From assembly GCA_022820675.1 (NCBI GenBank), contig JAJEFC010000206.1, positions 1-45,951 of the forward strand: DNA of 45,951 bases. The letters run 5' to 3'. Made by a program: the position numbers and the translations under genes. The stretch is from Vicinamibacteria bacterium. GTDB lineage: Bacteria > Acidobacteriota > Vicinamibacteria > Vicinamibacterales > UBA8438. How positions within the stretch are numbered: the first letter of the stretch is position 1; each line of letters opens with the position of its first letter. Below, in pieces: positions 18,191 through 28,112 of this stretch. Under the pieces are notes generated by a model. It was not told where the DNA came from, did no database searches, and worked only from the letters and a program-made list of their open reading frames with translations.

Positions 18191-19918
18191 TCACACCAGC
18201 GGCCGGGTGTCGACGGTCACCGTGAGCACGTCGAGGTCGTAGAACTGCTCGTGCTTCACCTCCTTCGCCACGTGGCGGAGGAGGCGCGGCCCGACGTCCC
18301 TGGCGATCTCGTGGTCCTCGTCCAGCTTGCCGAGGCGGTCCTCCAGGTTGACGTCGTCGGGACCGGCGACGAGCTCGATCTGGAGGACGTCGTCGAGGGA
18401 ACGCACCGCGACGCGGACGGGTTGCGGCCCCGACGCCTCCTGGCGCTCCAGCAGGTACAGGAACGCCTCCTCGCCGGCGAGCTGCAGGCGGTTGACGGCC
18501 AGCTCGTCCCAGCCGGCGCGTTCCGCCGCGCGGTCGAGGGCGGCGCGCAGCTTCGGCAGCGAGCGCACGCTCGGCTCGAGCACGTCGCGGTGGGCGCGCT
18601 GCTTGAGGGACGCCAGCAGGGTCAGGATCATGGCGACGATGCCCCCGGCGGCCATGCCGTTGTCGAGGATGCCGCGGGGCCAGTCGGGCAGGTGGTCGGG
18701 AAAGATGGCGCCGTACTGGAAGCCGAGGCCCACCCAGAACGAGATGCAAACGATGAGGCCGCGCTCGTAGCCGAACCCGCCGGTGGTGACCAGTCGCACG
18801 CCCTGGCGGAACAGCAGCACGACGAAGATGAAGATGTAGACGCCGGCGACGGGGTAGGGGACGACCTGCAGCAGCGCCGGGAGCTTGGGCATGAACGCGG
18901 TGAGGACGATGATGATCCCGCCCCAGAGGGCGACCCGCCGCGACGCGACGCCCGTGAGGTCGGCGATGGAGATGCTGCTCGAATAGGTGGTGTTGGGCAC
19001 CGTGCCGGCGAGGCCCGAGAGCAGGTTGCCCACGCCGTCCGCGTTCAGCGCCCGCTGGACGACCTTGAAGTCGACCGGCACCGCGGTGCGGTGCGAGACC
19101 CGTTGTATCGCGATGGCGTCGCCCCAGGTTTCGATGGCGCCGATGACGGTGACGATGACGAACGGGACGAGGAGGCCGAAGAAGCGCCCGTCGAACGAGA
19201 GGTCCAGGCCCGGCCAGCCGCTCCGGGGCAGGCCGAACCAGGCGGCGTCGACGAGCGGCGTCCAGTCCAGCATCCCGGTCGGGGCGGCGGCGGCGGTCCC
19301 CACCACGATGCCGAAGAGGGGCGCCCACAGGCGGGCGGCCCCGCGCGCGTACAGCGACACCAGGATGATGGTCACGAAGGACACGAAGGCGACCAGCGGC
19401 CCGCTCGGCGACGCGGGATCGACGCCGGGGGGGACCTCCGACAGCATGTCGGTGGTGATGGGGAACACGTTGACCGCGATCAGCATGATCACGGTGCCGC
19501 CGACCGTCGGCGTGATCAGCCGGCGGAAGAACGACAGCCGCGCGGAGAAGAAGAACTGCACCAGCGACGAGGCGACGACGAGGGTCGCGAGCAGCGACAG
19601 GCCGCCCGCCGCCACCGCCGCCGCCGAGACGCCGATGAACGCGCCCGACGTGCCCATGTAGAGGGCGTAGCCGGCCCCCATCGGACCCGTCGGCCTCGCC
19701 TGCAGGATCGTGGAGAGACCGCTGACGACCAGGGCCGCGAACACCGCCCACTCCAGCCCCTCGGGGTAGTCGGCGGCGTTGAGGACGATGATGGGAATGA
19801 GGATGATGCCGGTCAGGACGAGCGTCACCACCTGCAGGCTGAGCCCGAGGGTCAGCCCGTCCGACGGCGTCTCGTCGACGGCGTAGCGCAGGCGGGAGCT
19901 CGAGGCGGGTTCGCTCAT
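18191..19918 (-). CDS. NCS2-family purine/uracil-type permease with C-terminal RsbW-like domain
   Basis: In this 575-residue protein, residues about 20-425 form a 12-14 helix NAT/NCS2 transporter. Landmarks are MGAGYALYMGTSGAFIG, the VIGAIETWGDAIAIQRVS segment corresponding to the conserved glutamate region and VPNTTYSSSISIADLTGVASR. Family members move purines, pyrimidines or ascorbate with protons or sodium. The last ~145 residues are soluble and resemble GHKL/RsbW-type ATPase domains: AVNRLQLAGEEAFLYLLER, then RLLRHVAKEVKHEQ and a final TVTVD strand. The N-box Asn is not evident, so ATP binding is doubtful. Typical NCS2 permeases are 430-500 residues, so the extension is extra. The substrate is not predictable. 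Confidence 0.8.
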   Translation of the reverse strand: MSEPASSSRLRYAVDETPSDGLTLGLSLQVVTLVLTGIILIPIIVLNAADYPEGLEWAVFAALVVSGLSTILQARPTGPMGAGYALYMGTSGAFIGVSAAAVAAGGLSLLATLVVASSLVQFFFSARLSFFRRLITPTVGGTVIMLIAVNVFPITTDMLSEVPPGVDPASPSGPLVAFVSFVTIILVSLYARGAARLWAPLFGIVVGTAAAAPTGMLDWTPLVDAAWFGLPRSGWPGLDLSFDGRFFGLLVPFVIVTVIGAIETWGDAIAIQRVSHRTAVPVDFKVVQRALNADGVGNLLSGLAGTVPNTTYSSSISIADLTGVASRRVALWGGIIIVLTAFMPKLPALLQVVPYPVAGVYIFIFVVLLFRQGVRLVTTGGFGYERGLIVCISFWVGLGFQYGAIFPDHLPDWPRGILDNGMAAGGIVAMILTLLASLKQRAHRDVLEPSVRSLPKLRAALDRAAERAGWDELAVNRLQLAGEEAFLYLLERQEASGPQPVRVAVRSLDDVLQIELVAGPDDVNLEDRLGKLDEDHEIARDVGPRLLRHVAKEVKHEQFYDLDVLTVTVDTRPLV

Positions 19919-20103
19919 GGAACGGCTGCTCCTTCAACCACGAAACGGGAGCGGCCCGCCGCCGGTTCACGCGACGCCGCGGGCCGAGGCCAGCCGGGAC
20001 GCCTTGTAGGCGGCAGGGACGGGCAGGGCGAGCCGCACCGGGGGACCACCGATCCATGGCCCCCGGCCCCGCATTCCCCTTGCTTTCGCCCCTGCCTGGA
20101 GAA

Positions 20104-20119
20104 TCGCGGGAGCCCGCGA
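20104..20119 (-). terminator. short hairpin downstream of the carboxylate transporter
   Basis: TCGCGGG and CCCGCGA form a 7-bp inverted repeat with a two-base centre, 20 bases after the stop of the gene at 20139-21677. There is no T-tract. The rest of the 220-base gap 19919-20138 shows nothing else. Confidence 0.25.
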
Positions 20120-20138
20120 CTCCCCCGGTTGCCGCGGG

Positions 20139-21677
20139 TCACCCGATGAAGCGCGGGGCGATCAGCAGCACCAGGGCGGGGACGACGGTGACGGCGATGA
20201 AGTCCATCAGCATGCCGTAGCGGATCATGTCGGTGATGCGGACCCGGCCCGAGGCGTAGACGATGGCGTTGGGCGGGGTGGACACCGGCAGGGCGTCGGC
20301 GACCGAGGCGGACAGCGCGGCCGCGACCGACGGGATGATCGGGTTGACCCCCGCCGCCACCGCGATCGAGATGACGATGGGCACCGCGATGTTCGTCGCC
20401 GCGGTGTTCGACATCGTCTCGGACAGGATGACCGTGAACAGGGCCGCCGCGAACGTCAGGGTGACCAGCTCGCTGGTCGGCACCAGTCCGGTGATGCCCT
20501 CGGCCACGACCCGGGCGAGGCCGGTCGACGCGGCCAGCCCGCCCAGGGCGAGCCCGCCGCCGAACAGGAGGATGGTGCCCCAGTCGATCTGGGCCGCCTG
20601 CTTCCAGGTGATGGTGGTGGGCTCGGTCCGGCTGATGGGCAGCAGGAACAGGAGCGCCACGCCGAGGAGCGCGGCCACCGCCTCGGGCACGCTGGCCAGC
20701 ACCGAGCTCGCGACGGGATGGTCGGCGCCGAGCACGAGGGCGAGGAGGCCGGGGCCCACCCACAGGCAGACGGTGACGCCGAACGCGATCACGGCGTTGA
20801 TCTCGCCGCGGCGCCACGGCCCGAGGGCGGCCTTGCGCTCGGCGATGATGCGGTCGGTGCCCGGAATCTCCTTCATGCCCGTCTGTCCGACCCAGTTGAG
20901 GTAGACGAAGACGATCGCCATCAGCACGATCACGATGGGCACCGAGAACAGCATCCACTGCACGAACGTGATCCGGAAGTCGAGCTGCTCGCTGAGCATC
21001 CCCACCGCGATCAGGTTCGGCGGGGTGCCGACCGGCGTGGCCATGCCGCCGCGCGAGCAGCAGTACGTCGTCATCAGCATCAGCGCCGTGCCGTACTTCT
21101 TGGGGACGTCCGCCGTCGACTCCATGAACCGGATCAGCGATATGCCGAGGGGGACGAGCATCGCCGCCGTCGCGGTGTTGCTCATCCATGCCGAGAGGGC
21201 GGCGGCGATGAGGCCGTAGGCGAACAGGATGCGCGTCGGCCGGGCCCCGATGATCGGCAGCGAGAGGACCCCGAACGCCACCCGCTCGTTCACCCGGTGG
21301 ACGAAGAGGGCCTGGGCGAGGATGAAGCTGCCGATGAACAGGAAGATGGTGGTGCTGGCGAACGGCCGGAAGGTCTCGCCGGCCGGGGCCACCTGCAGGA
21401 AGATGGCCAGCGTCGGCCCCAGTAGCGCGGTAACGGCCAGCGGCACCGCCTCGGTGATCCAGAACACGATGACGAGGGCCATGACCGCCGCAAGCCGGTG
21501 CCCCTCGGGCGTCAGCGACTCGAAGGGCCACGCGAGGACCAGCAGGAACGCCAGCGGCCCGACCACGAGGCCGATCTTCCGCCGCTTCTCGTCGAACGCG
21601 GCTTCCGCGGCGGACTTGGCGGGGCGTGGGTCTCTCGGCTCGGCGCCGACGGTCGACGAGGGGGACTCGGATGTCAT
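20139..21677 (-). CDS. SLC13/DASS-family sodium:dicarboxylate symporter
   Basis: This 512-residue protein has a soluble, basic N-terminus and about 11 hydrophobic segments. It shows the two SNT signature motifs of the DASS family, ALSAWMSNTATAAMLVP in the first half and SETMSNTAATNIAVP in the second. The family imports succinate, malate, citrate or sulfate with sodium ions. PVSTPPNAIVYASG near the C-terminus is the usual second substrate loop. It is transcribed in the same direction as the permease at 18191-19918, 220 bases apart, so co-transcription is possible. The substrate among C4 acids or others is not determined. Confidence 0.87.
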   Translation of the reverse strand: MTSESPSSTVGAEPRDPRPAKSAAEAAFDEKRRKIGLVVGPLAFLLVLAWPFESLTPEGHRLAAVMALVIVFWITEAVPLAVTALLGPTLAIFLQVAPAGETFRPFASTTIFLFIGSFILAQALFVHRVNERVAFGVLSLPIIGARPTRILFAYGLIAAALSAWMSNTATAAMLVPLGISLIRFMESTADVPKKYGTALMLMTTYCCSRGGMATPVGTPPNLIAVGMLSEQLDFRITFVQWMLFSVPIVIVLMAIVFVYLNWVGQTGMKEIPGTDRIIAERKAALGPWRRGEINAVIAFGVTVCLWVGPGLLALVLGADHPVASSVLASVPEAVAALLGVALLFLLPISRTEPTTITWKQAAQIDWGTILLFGGGLALGGLAASTGLARVVAEGITGLVPTSELVTLTFAAALFTVILSETMSNTAATNIAVPIVISIAVAAGVNPIIPSVAAALSASVADALPVSTPPNAIVYASGRVRITDMIRYGMLMDFIAVTVVPALVLLIAPRFIG

Positions 21678-21871
21678 AAGCTGGTCGATCTATCACACTT
21701 CCGGGCCGCGTCAAAGCCGCTCGGCCGGCCCGGCTTCCGCGCGCAACGCCGGTGGCGGCTCGCGGCAGAGCAACCCGCCCGCGTCCACGGGAATCACCTG
21801 CGACGGCCCGACGCCCGGAGAGGGCCGCGGCGTCGCGCGGCTCTGCGCGATCTGCACGCCGCGCCCCGACG

Positions 21872-21880
21872 TGCTATTCT
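21872..21880 (+). promoter_or_regulatory. extended -10 promoter element of tatA
   Basis: TGCTATTCT fits an extended -10. The predicted transcript would start near 21887, leaving a leader of about 35 bases that contains the ribosome binding site. Confidence 0.4.
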
Positions 21881-21922
21881 CTAGGTGGAGATTCCCGGCT
21901 TCGACGAGGAAGGTGCCCTGTG

Positions 21923-22123
21923 ATGGACCAGACGGTTTTCGCGCTCATCGGTACGCTCGGCGTTCCCGAGCTGATCATCATTTTCCTGATTCTGATGCTC
22001 ATCTTCGGCGCCAACCGGCTGTCCGGGCTCGGCCGCGGCATGGGTCAGGCGATCCGCGGGTTCAAGGACGAGATGGGCGCGAAGGAGAAGCCGGCCGAGG
22101 CCGACCCGCCGCGCGACGCCTGA
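21923..22123 (+). CDS. tatA: twin-arginine translocase subunit TatA/E
   Basis: This 66-residue protein has the TatA layout: a short N-terminus, one membrane helix (about 13-30, VPELIIIFLILMLIFGA), the hinge and amphipathic helix (NRLSGLGRGMGQAIRGFKDEM) and an acidic/basic tail. It forms the pore-like component that moves folded proteins with RR signal peptides across the membrane. ATG at 21923 is preceded by AGGAAGG at a spacing of nine bases; GTG at 21920 is an alternative. No tatB or tatC lies next to it. It is monocistronic, bounded by its own promoter and a strong hairpin. Confidence 0.88.
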   Translation: MDQTVFALIGTLGVPELIIIFLILMLIFGANRLSGLGRGMGQAIRGFKDEMGAKEKPAEADPPRDA

Positions 22124-22147
22124 CGCGGCTCGCCCCACGGTACGCGG

Positions 22148-22185
22148 GAAGGGCCGGCGCGCCCGGCAAGGCACGCCGGCCCTTC
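22148..22185 (+). terminator. strong hairpin after tatA
   Basis: A perfect 12-bp stem, GAAGGGCCGGCG (22148-22159) and CGCCGGCCCTTC (22174-22185), closes a 14-base loop 25 bases after the tatA stop. No T-run follows, but the stem is the strongest in this gap. Confidence 0.6.
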
Positions 22186-22241
22186 GACCAATCCGCATCC
22201 CACCGGAGAGCGGCCGGCCTTCCGGATCGCTTTTCCGCCTG

Positions 22242-22365
22242 CCGAATCGTCGCCTGCGGTTCCGCTCGGTGCCGACTGGCCCGCTCGGGAGTCGCCACCG
22301 TTTCGCGTGCAGAGTCCCTGACTCGCCAATCGCCGCCTTCAGCTCCGCCGGGCGCCCGACCAAAC
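22242..22365 (+). repeat. fragments of dispersed repeat family 2
   Basis: Two partial copies are present, at 22242-22273 (ATCGTCGCCTGCGGTTCCGC) and 22323-22365 (CGCCAATCGCCGCCTTCAGC then CGCCGGGCGCCCGACCAA). Both match the 5' half of the family seen intact at 27831-27990. Together with 22576-22610 they fill much of the 494-base gap 22124-22617, in which I see no gene. Confidence 0.55.
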
Positions 22366-22526
22366 GCTCACGGCCACGCTTCGCGCAACCACCCCAACCG
22401 CATGAAGTAGGGTAGCCTGTCCGCCCGCGGGCACCGTTCGGCGTCGAGGCCACAATGGGGCAGCCTGACCAGCCGAACATCGCCGCAGGCGCACGAATCG
22501 GCGTCCCGCTTTGCGACCCCCTGTCG

Positions 22527-22556
22527 CGCGGGGGTTGGTGTGTCTTCACCCCCGCG
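22527..22556. terminator. hairpin near the 3' end of the selenoprotein gene
   Basis: CGCGGGGGT and ACCCCCGCG form a perfect 9-bp stem with a 12-base loop, 62 bases beyond the stop at 22618. It could terminate the minus-strand transcript. There is no U-tract. Confidence 0.35.
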
Positions 22557-22575
22557 TAACTTTCACGGCGACCCT

Positions 22576-22610
22576 GCAGGAGTCCGCGCCGTTCTACGGC
22601 GCAGTCCCCT
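22576..22610 (+). repeat. 3' half of dispersed repeat family 2
   Basis: The stretch carries GGAGTCCGCGCCGTTCTACG followed by GCGCAGTCCCC, with the family's small hairpin GCGCCGT-TCT-ACGGCGC at 22586-22602. It ends eight bases before the peroxiredoxin stop codon and might also act as a terminator for it. Confidence 0.55.
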
Positions 22611-22617
22611 AGCTTAG

Positions 22618-23151
22618 CTAGTCGAGACCGAGGTCGCGCATGTGCGCCACCAGGTCCCGCCCCGCCCTCGACGGGTTGACCCGCTTGTCGATGCGCAGGA
22701 TGCGGCCGTCGCCGCCGATGATGAAGGTCCAGCGGGCAGGGAACCCGCGCCCGCCGGCGGGCACGACCCCGTAGGCCTCGGCGACCTCCCGTGTCGGATT
22801 GCTCAGGATGGGGAAGCCGGCGCCGAGCGACTCGGCGAACCGCCGGTTCGTATCGGGGTCGTCGACGCTGATCATGAAGTACGCCATGTCGATGGCGTTC
22901 AACTCGTCGCTGGACTCACGCAGCGACCTGCACTGGGCCGTTCAACCGCCGGTGAACGCCATGGGGAACCACGCCAGCACCACCGGCGTCCCCGCGTAGT
23001 CGGACAGGCTGTGGGTCCTGCCGTCGCTGCCCGGCAGGCTGAACGCCGGCGCCGCGTCGCCGACCTTCAGCGGCTGGGCCGACGCCCCCCTCACGCCCAC
23101 CGCGGCCACGGCCACCAGGACCAAGACGCACAGCGCAACGAGCATTCTCAT
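22618..23151 (-). CDS. exported selenocysteine-containing peroxiredoxin (AhpC/TSA family)
   Basis: Reading UGA at 22942-22944 as selenocysteine gives one 177-residue peroxiredoxin instead of two fragments. Residues 1-26 are a signal peptide ([15 protein letters not shown]...ASAQ). The thioredoxin-like domain follows: [20 protein letters not shown], then AFTGG-U70-TAQC74, the place where homologues have the peroxidatic Cys in a TGGCT/TPGCT motif. [14 protein letters not shown] and [12 protein letters not shown] complete the fold. Sec70 would reduce peroxides, with Cys74 as probable resolving residue. The frame is identical on both sides of the UGA, and a SECIS-like hairpin follows directly. 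GGAGGAG nine bases before the ATG supports the start. The selenocysteine machinery (selA-D) must lie elsewhere. An ordinary nonsense mutation is much less likely given position and hairpin. Confidence 0.85.
22906..22944 (-). promoter_or_regulatory. UGA(Sec) codon and bacterial SECIS-like hairpin
   Basis: Fourteen bases after the UGA, GTCGCTG (22927 to 22921) pairs perfectly with CAGCGAC (22912 to 22906). The loop is eight bases, CGUGAGUC. A stem immediately 3' of the UGA with a G/U-containing apical loop about 20 bases away is what SelB recognises in bacterial selenoprotein mRNAs. Confidence 0.75.
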
Positions 23152-23214
23152 TCTCTCCCGCTCCTCCGACTGACTCGCCAGCCGAACCGACGTCCCGCCA
23201 AGGGAGGCTGCATC

Positions 23215-23796
23215 CTACCATGCCCCGTTCCCGCGCCCCCCGGAGGCCGCCGGCCCGTCCCCTGCCGTGGGGTCGAGCACCCCGATGTAGGGAAGATGCC
23301 GGTAGCGCCCGGCATGGTCGAGGCCGTAGCCGACCACGAACCGGTCGGGGATGGTGAACCCCACGTGGTCGATGTCGACCTCGACCCGGCGGCGCGAAGG
23401 CTTGTCGAGCAGGGCCACGGTGCGGAGGGACCGGGGCCGGCGGCGGCGCACCGCGTCGATGAGCGACGCCAGGGTCCGCCCGGTGTCGACGATGTCCTCG
23501 ACGATCAGAACGTCGCGGCCCGCGACGTCGTCCTCGAGGTCCTTCACCAGCCGCGGCGGGCCGGACGGACGCGTCCCCGACCCGTAGCTCTCCAGCCTGA
23601 CGAAGTCGACGGTGGCCGGCCTCGCCAGCGCCCGCATGAGGTCCGCGAGGAAGACGACCCCGCCCTTGAGGACCGACACCAGGTGCACCTCGCACGTCTC
23701 GACATAGCCCGCGCAGACCTCGGTTCCGAGCTCACGGACACGCTCCCGGATCCGATCGGGGGTGAACAGGACGGACGGCGCCGGTCCGTGGCTCAT
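23215..23796 (-). CDS. hpt: hypoxanthine/guanine phosphoribosyltransferase
   Basis: This 193-residue enzyme of purine salvage joins hypoxanthine or guanine to PRPP. The PRPP-binding motif VLIVEDIVDTGRTL (about 96-109) and the flexible-loop segment RLESYGSG (68-75) are typical. The C-terminal VGYGLDHAGRYRHLPYIGVL matches bacterial Hpt. The ATG at 23796 (MSHGPAP) gives the usual family length; an upstream in-frame extension lacks homology. It sits upstream of the selenoprotein gene on the same strand with a 63-base gap. Confidence 0.9.
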   Translation of the reverse strand: MSHGPAPSVLFTPDRIRERVRELGTEVCAGYVETCEVHLVSVLKGGVVFLADLMRALARPATVDFVRLESYGSGTRPSGPPRLVKDLEDDVAGRDVLIVEDIVDTGRTLASLIDAVRRRRPRSLRTVALLDKPSRRRVEVDIDHVGFTIPDRFVVGYGLDHAGRYRHLPYIGVLDPTAGDGPAASGGRGNGAW

Positions 23797-23957
23797 GCGC
23801 GAAGCGGGTTGCCCGGGAGACCCAGGCCGCACGAAGAGAGGGACCGGCCGCCGGCGTGCACCCCTTCATCCGGGATGCAGGGCGACCGCCGCGCATTCGA
23901 CCGGCAGGCCGATGCGCAACACGCGGTCTTCGCCACAGGCTGCAAGCGTCGAGGAAG

Positions 23958-24032
23958 TGGTGGGCGCTAGTGGATTCGAACCACTGACCCCCGCCGTGTG
24001 AAGGCGATGCTCTACCACTGAGCCAAGCGCCC
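23958..24032 (-). tRNA. tRNA-Val (anticodon CAC)
   Basis: The minus strand folds into a full cloverleaf. The acceptor is GGGCGCT/AGCGCCC, the D-stem GCTC/GAGC and the anticodon stem TCGCC/GGCGG around loop TTCACAC. The T-arm is AGTGG-TTCGAAT-CCACT, with discriminator A and an encoded CCA (23958-23960). Anticodon CAC reads GUG. Confidence 0.95.
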
Positions 24033-24082
24033 ACTCCGCGGTCGGCGGCCCATTGTACCTCACGCCGGCAACCGGCGGCCAA

Positions 24083-24595
24083 TCACGGCACCGCCTCGAG
24101 CAGGGCCCGCAACATGCGCGCGTAGCTCGCGTCGGCCTCCGCGTGCTCCGCCGTCGCCTCGTCGGTGAACATCACCACGTTCCCGGCCACGTTCGCGCTG
24201 TCGCCCGGCGCCCCCGCCTGCAGGCCGTTGGCGCCGACATCGGTCACCAGCACCTTGCTCTCGGCGACCGACGCCATGTTGAGGTCCATGTAGACGTCGC
24301 GAAAGCTGCCGGCGGCGAGCTTCTGCTCGACGTAGATCGAGGGGTCCATGCGGGCCGACACGACCATGAGCTGTCCCGGAAAGCGGAGGGCGGCCACGAA
24401 CCGGTCGTCGCCCTGCGGGCCTTGCGGGTCGCGGGCCGCGATGCTGTCGAGCTGCGCGCTCTCCAGGGCCGCGGCCAACTGCCCCGCCAGCGGCGCCGAC
24501 TCCTGACCCTGCGCCCAGGACGCGGCGCCCACGATGAGCACCGTGACCGCCGCAAACACCGCGGGTCTCGCTACACACCGAACGCATCCCAACAT
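24083..24595 (-). CDS. hypothetical secreted protein
   Basis: I do not recognise a family in this 170-residue protein. It has an N-terminal signal peptide (hydrophobic about 11-27, then SWAQGQES) and a mature domain of about 140 residues. The mature part shows alternating strands and helices: DDRFVAALRFPGQLMVVSAR, IYVEQKLAAGSFRDVYMDLN and AGNVVMFTDEATAEHAEA. It contains no Cys after the signal peptide and no membrane segment. It looks like a small periplasmic protein. The gap upstream contains a dispersed repeat and no clear promoter. Confidence 0.7.
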   Translation of the reverse strand: MLGCVRCVARPAVFAAVTVLIVGAASWAQGQESAPLAGQLAAALESAQLDSIAARDPQGPQGDDRFVAALRFPGQLMVVSARMDPSIYVEQKLAAGSFRDVYMDLNMASVAESKVLVTDVGANGLQAGAPGDSANVAGNVVMFTDEATAEHAEADASYARMLRALLEAVP

Positions 24596-24725
24596 GGTGC
24601 CCTCCTATGTCTCGAGCAGCTTCTCGTCCTCCTCCGTCGACACCGAGCAATCGCGACACGACGAGCGCGCGTGAAGCCGCGCACCCGAAACGGTCCAATG
24701 CGGTGGATTTGCGCCGGGCTCGCAG

Positions 24726-24807
24726 CCCGCCAACCGACGCCTTCGGCTCCGCTCGGCGCCCGGCCGAGCCTCCTCGAGTCGCACCGTGCCACGGCGCGGA
24801 CTCCCGG
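24726..24807 (+). repeat. dispersed repeat family 2, copy
   Basis: A nearly complete copy: CCCGCCAACCGACGCCTTCG, then GCTCCGCTCGGCGCCCGGCC and the hairpin end GCACCGTGCCACGGCGCGGA. It lies in the 259-base gap between 24595 and 24855. Confidence 0.65.
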
Positions 24808-24854
24808 CCCATTCTACACCCGGTCCGCACCCCCTGTACGCGGAAACGCGCCCG

Positions 24855-26858
<2,004 letters not shown>

Positions 26859-26889
26859 GGGGGACCTCTCGATGGACCCCGGGCGCGCG

Positions 26890-27819
26890 CTAGCGCGGCG
26901 CAGGTTGCTCGACGTAGGGCGCGAAGTAGCCTTCGCGGGTGCGGATGCGGGCGTCGTCGAACTCCGGCCGACCTCCCCGCAGGCTCACCGTCACCCGGCG
27001 CCACGCGCCGTCGGTGGTCCGGTCCGTCGACACGTAGCCGATCGAGTACCGCGCCTCCAGCTCCTCGCGAATCTCCCCGTAGATCTCGTCCAGATCGTCC
27101 CGCGAGATCGGAAAGTAGGCGCGCCCCCCCGTCAGCGCCGCGATCTGCCGCAGCCGCTGGCGCTCCCGCATCTGCGCCATGGTCCGCCGCCGGGCCTGGA
27201 ACCCGATCGCGTAGACGGTCACGTCCGAGGCCCGCAGCAGGTCGCGCAGCTCGCCGTAGCGCAGCCGGCTCCGGGTGTCGGCGCCGTCGGTGTAGAGCAG
27301 CAGCAGCTTGCGACCGTCCTGCGCGAAGGCGCCGTCGAGATAGACCCCGAGGGCGTCGTAGAGGGCGGTCATCCCCTCGGCCCGCTGACTTCGCAAGCGC
27401 TCCACGAGCCGGGGAAAGTCGGCCTGGGTGAAGCGGCTCACCCGCACCTGGGTGTCGAACTCGACCAGGGTCATGTCGGCCGCGAAGTCCAGCCCCCGCA
27501 GGAACCGGATGGCCGCGGTCTTGGCGAACGCCTCGTCGACGGTCATGCTGCCGCTGACGTCGAAGAGCACCCCGAGGTGCAGCGGGATGCGATCGCTGTC
27601 GAGCTCGAGTCCGCGCGAGAAGTAGGCGATGCGCTGCTCCTGTCCTTCCTCCATCACGCGGAAGTCGTCGGCCGTCAGCCCGGAGACCGGCTCGCCATCG
27701 TCGTCGAGGACGGTGACCCCGAACCGGACCAGATCGACGCCGCTCCGGAACACCGGCTGCGCGGAGGCCGCGGCCGCCCCCGCGAGGACCAGGACGACCG
27801 ACGTCACGACTCGGTGCAT
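26890..27819 (-). CDS. secreted VWFA-related protein of acidobacterial type
   Basis: This 309-residue protein has a signal peptide ([20 protein letters not shown]) and then the conserved [18 protein letters not shown]...DDFRVMEEG region. A von Willebrand factor A domain follows, with an intact metal site (DVSGSMT, near 88-94, and later [11 protein letters not shown]). The combination is that of the 'VWFA-related acidobacterial domain' family, which has many paralogues in those genomes; its role is unknown, perhaps in envelope protein interactions. The ATG at 27819 starts the signal peptide; a longer open frame runs into a dispersed repeat. It lies 31 bases downstream of uvrB's start, on the same strand. 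Confidence 0.87.
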   Translation of the reverse strand: MHRVVTSVVLVLAGAAAASAQPVFRSGVDLVRFGVTVLDDDGEPVSGLTADDFRVMEEGQEQRIAYFSRGLELDSDRIPLHLGVLFDVSGSMTVDEAFAKTAAIRFLRGLDFAADMTLVEFDTQVRVSRFTQADFPRLVERLRSQRAEGMTALYDALGVYLDGAFAQDGRKLLLLYTDGADTRSRLRYGELRDLLRASDVTVYAIGFQARRRTMAQMRERQRLRQIAALTGGRAYFPISRDDLDEIYGEIREELEARYSIGYVSTDRTTDGAWRRVTVSLRGGRPEFDDARIRTREGYFAPYVEQPAPR

Positions 27820-27830
27820 GGTGCTCTCCC

Positions 27831-27990
27831 GGCCCGCCAATCGTCGCCTCCGGCTCCGCTTGGCGCCCAACCAAGCCTCCAGGAGTCCGCGCCGTTCCAC
27901 GGCGACTCCTCGCCCGCCCGCCGTCGCCTGCGGCTCCGCCGGGCGCCCGACCAACCCGCCAGCAGTCCGCGCCGTTCCACGGCGCAGACT
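27831..27990 (+). repeat. dispersed repeat family 2, tandem pair (80-bp period)
   Basis: Two copies at exactly 80-bp offset are present (27831-27910 and 27911-27990). Each runs from CGCC..TCGTCGCCTSCGGCTCC through CGCCCRACCAA to GTCCGCGCCGTTCCACGGCG. The terminal hairpin GCGCCGT-TCC-ACGGCGC is perfect in copy 2. These are the best examples of the family. Confidence 0.8.
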
Positions 27991-28064
27991 GCCGCTTCGG
28001 ATGTCGGCAATCTTATCCGATTCCACCTCGCCTGGGCCGGCGCCGGGTCGAGGGCCGCCGCGAC

Positions 28065-28070
28065 TATAAT
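28065..28070 (+). promoter_or_regulatory. -10 element upstream of the DHH phosphoesterase gene
   Basis: A perfect TATAAT lies 43 bases before the ATG at 28113, in a GC-rich context without a clear -35. The leader between them contains a 6-bp hairpin (GCCGCT-TCTG-AGCGGC, 28081-28096). Confidence 0.45.
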
Positions 28071-28112
28071 GGAGACTCGGGCCGCTTCTGAGCGGCTCGA
28101 ACGGTCAGCAGC

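Noticed and set aside
22618..23151. Two separate small genes or a disabled peroxiredoxin
   Set aside because: The halves are in one frame, the stop sits at the catalytic residue and a SECIS-like hairpin follows, so a selenoprotein explains it better.
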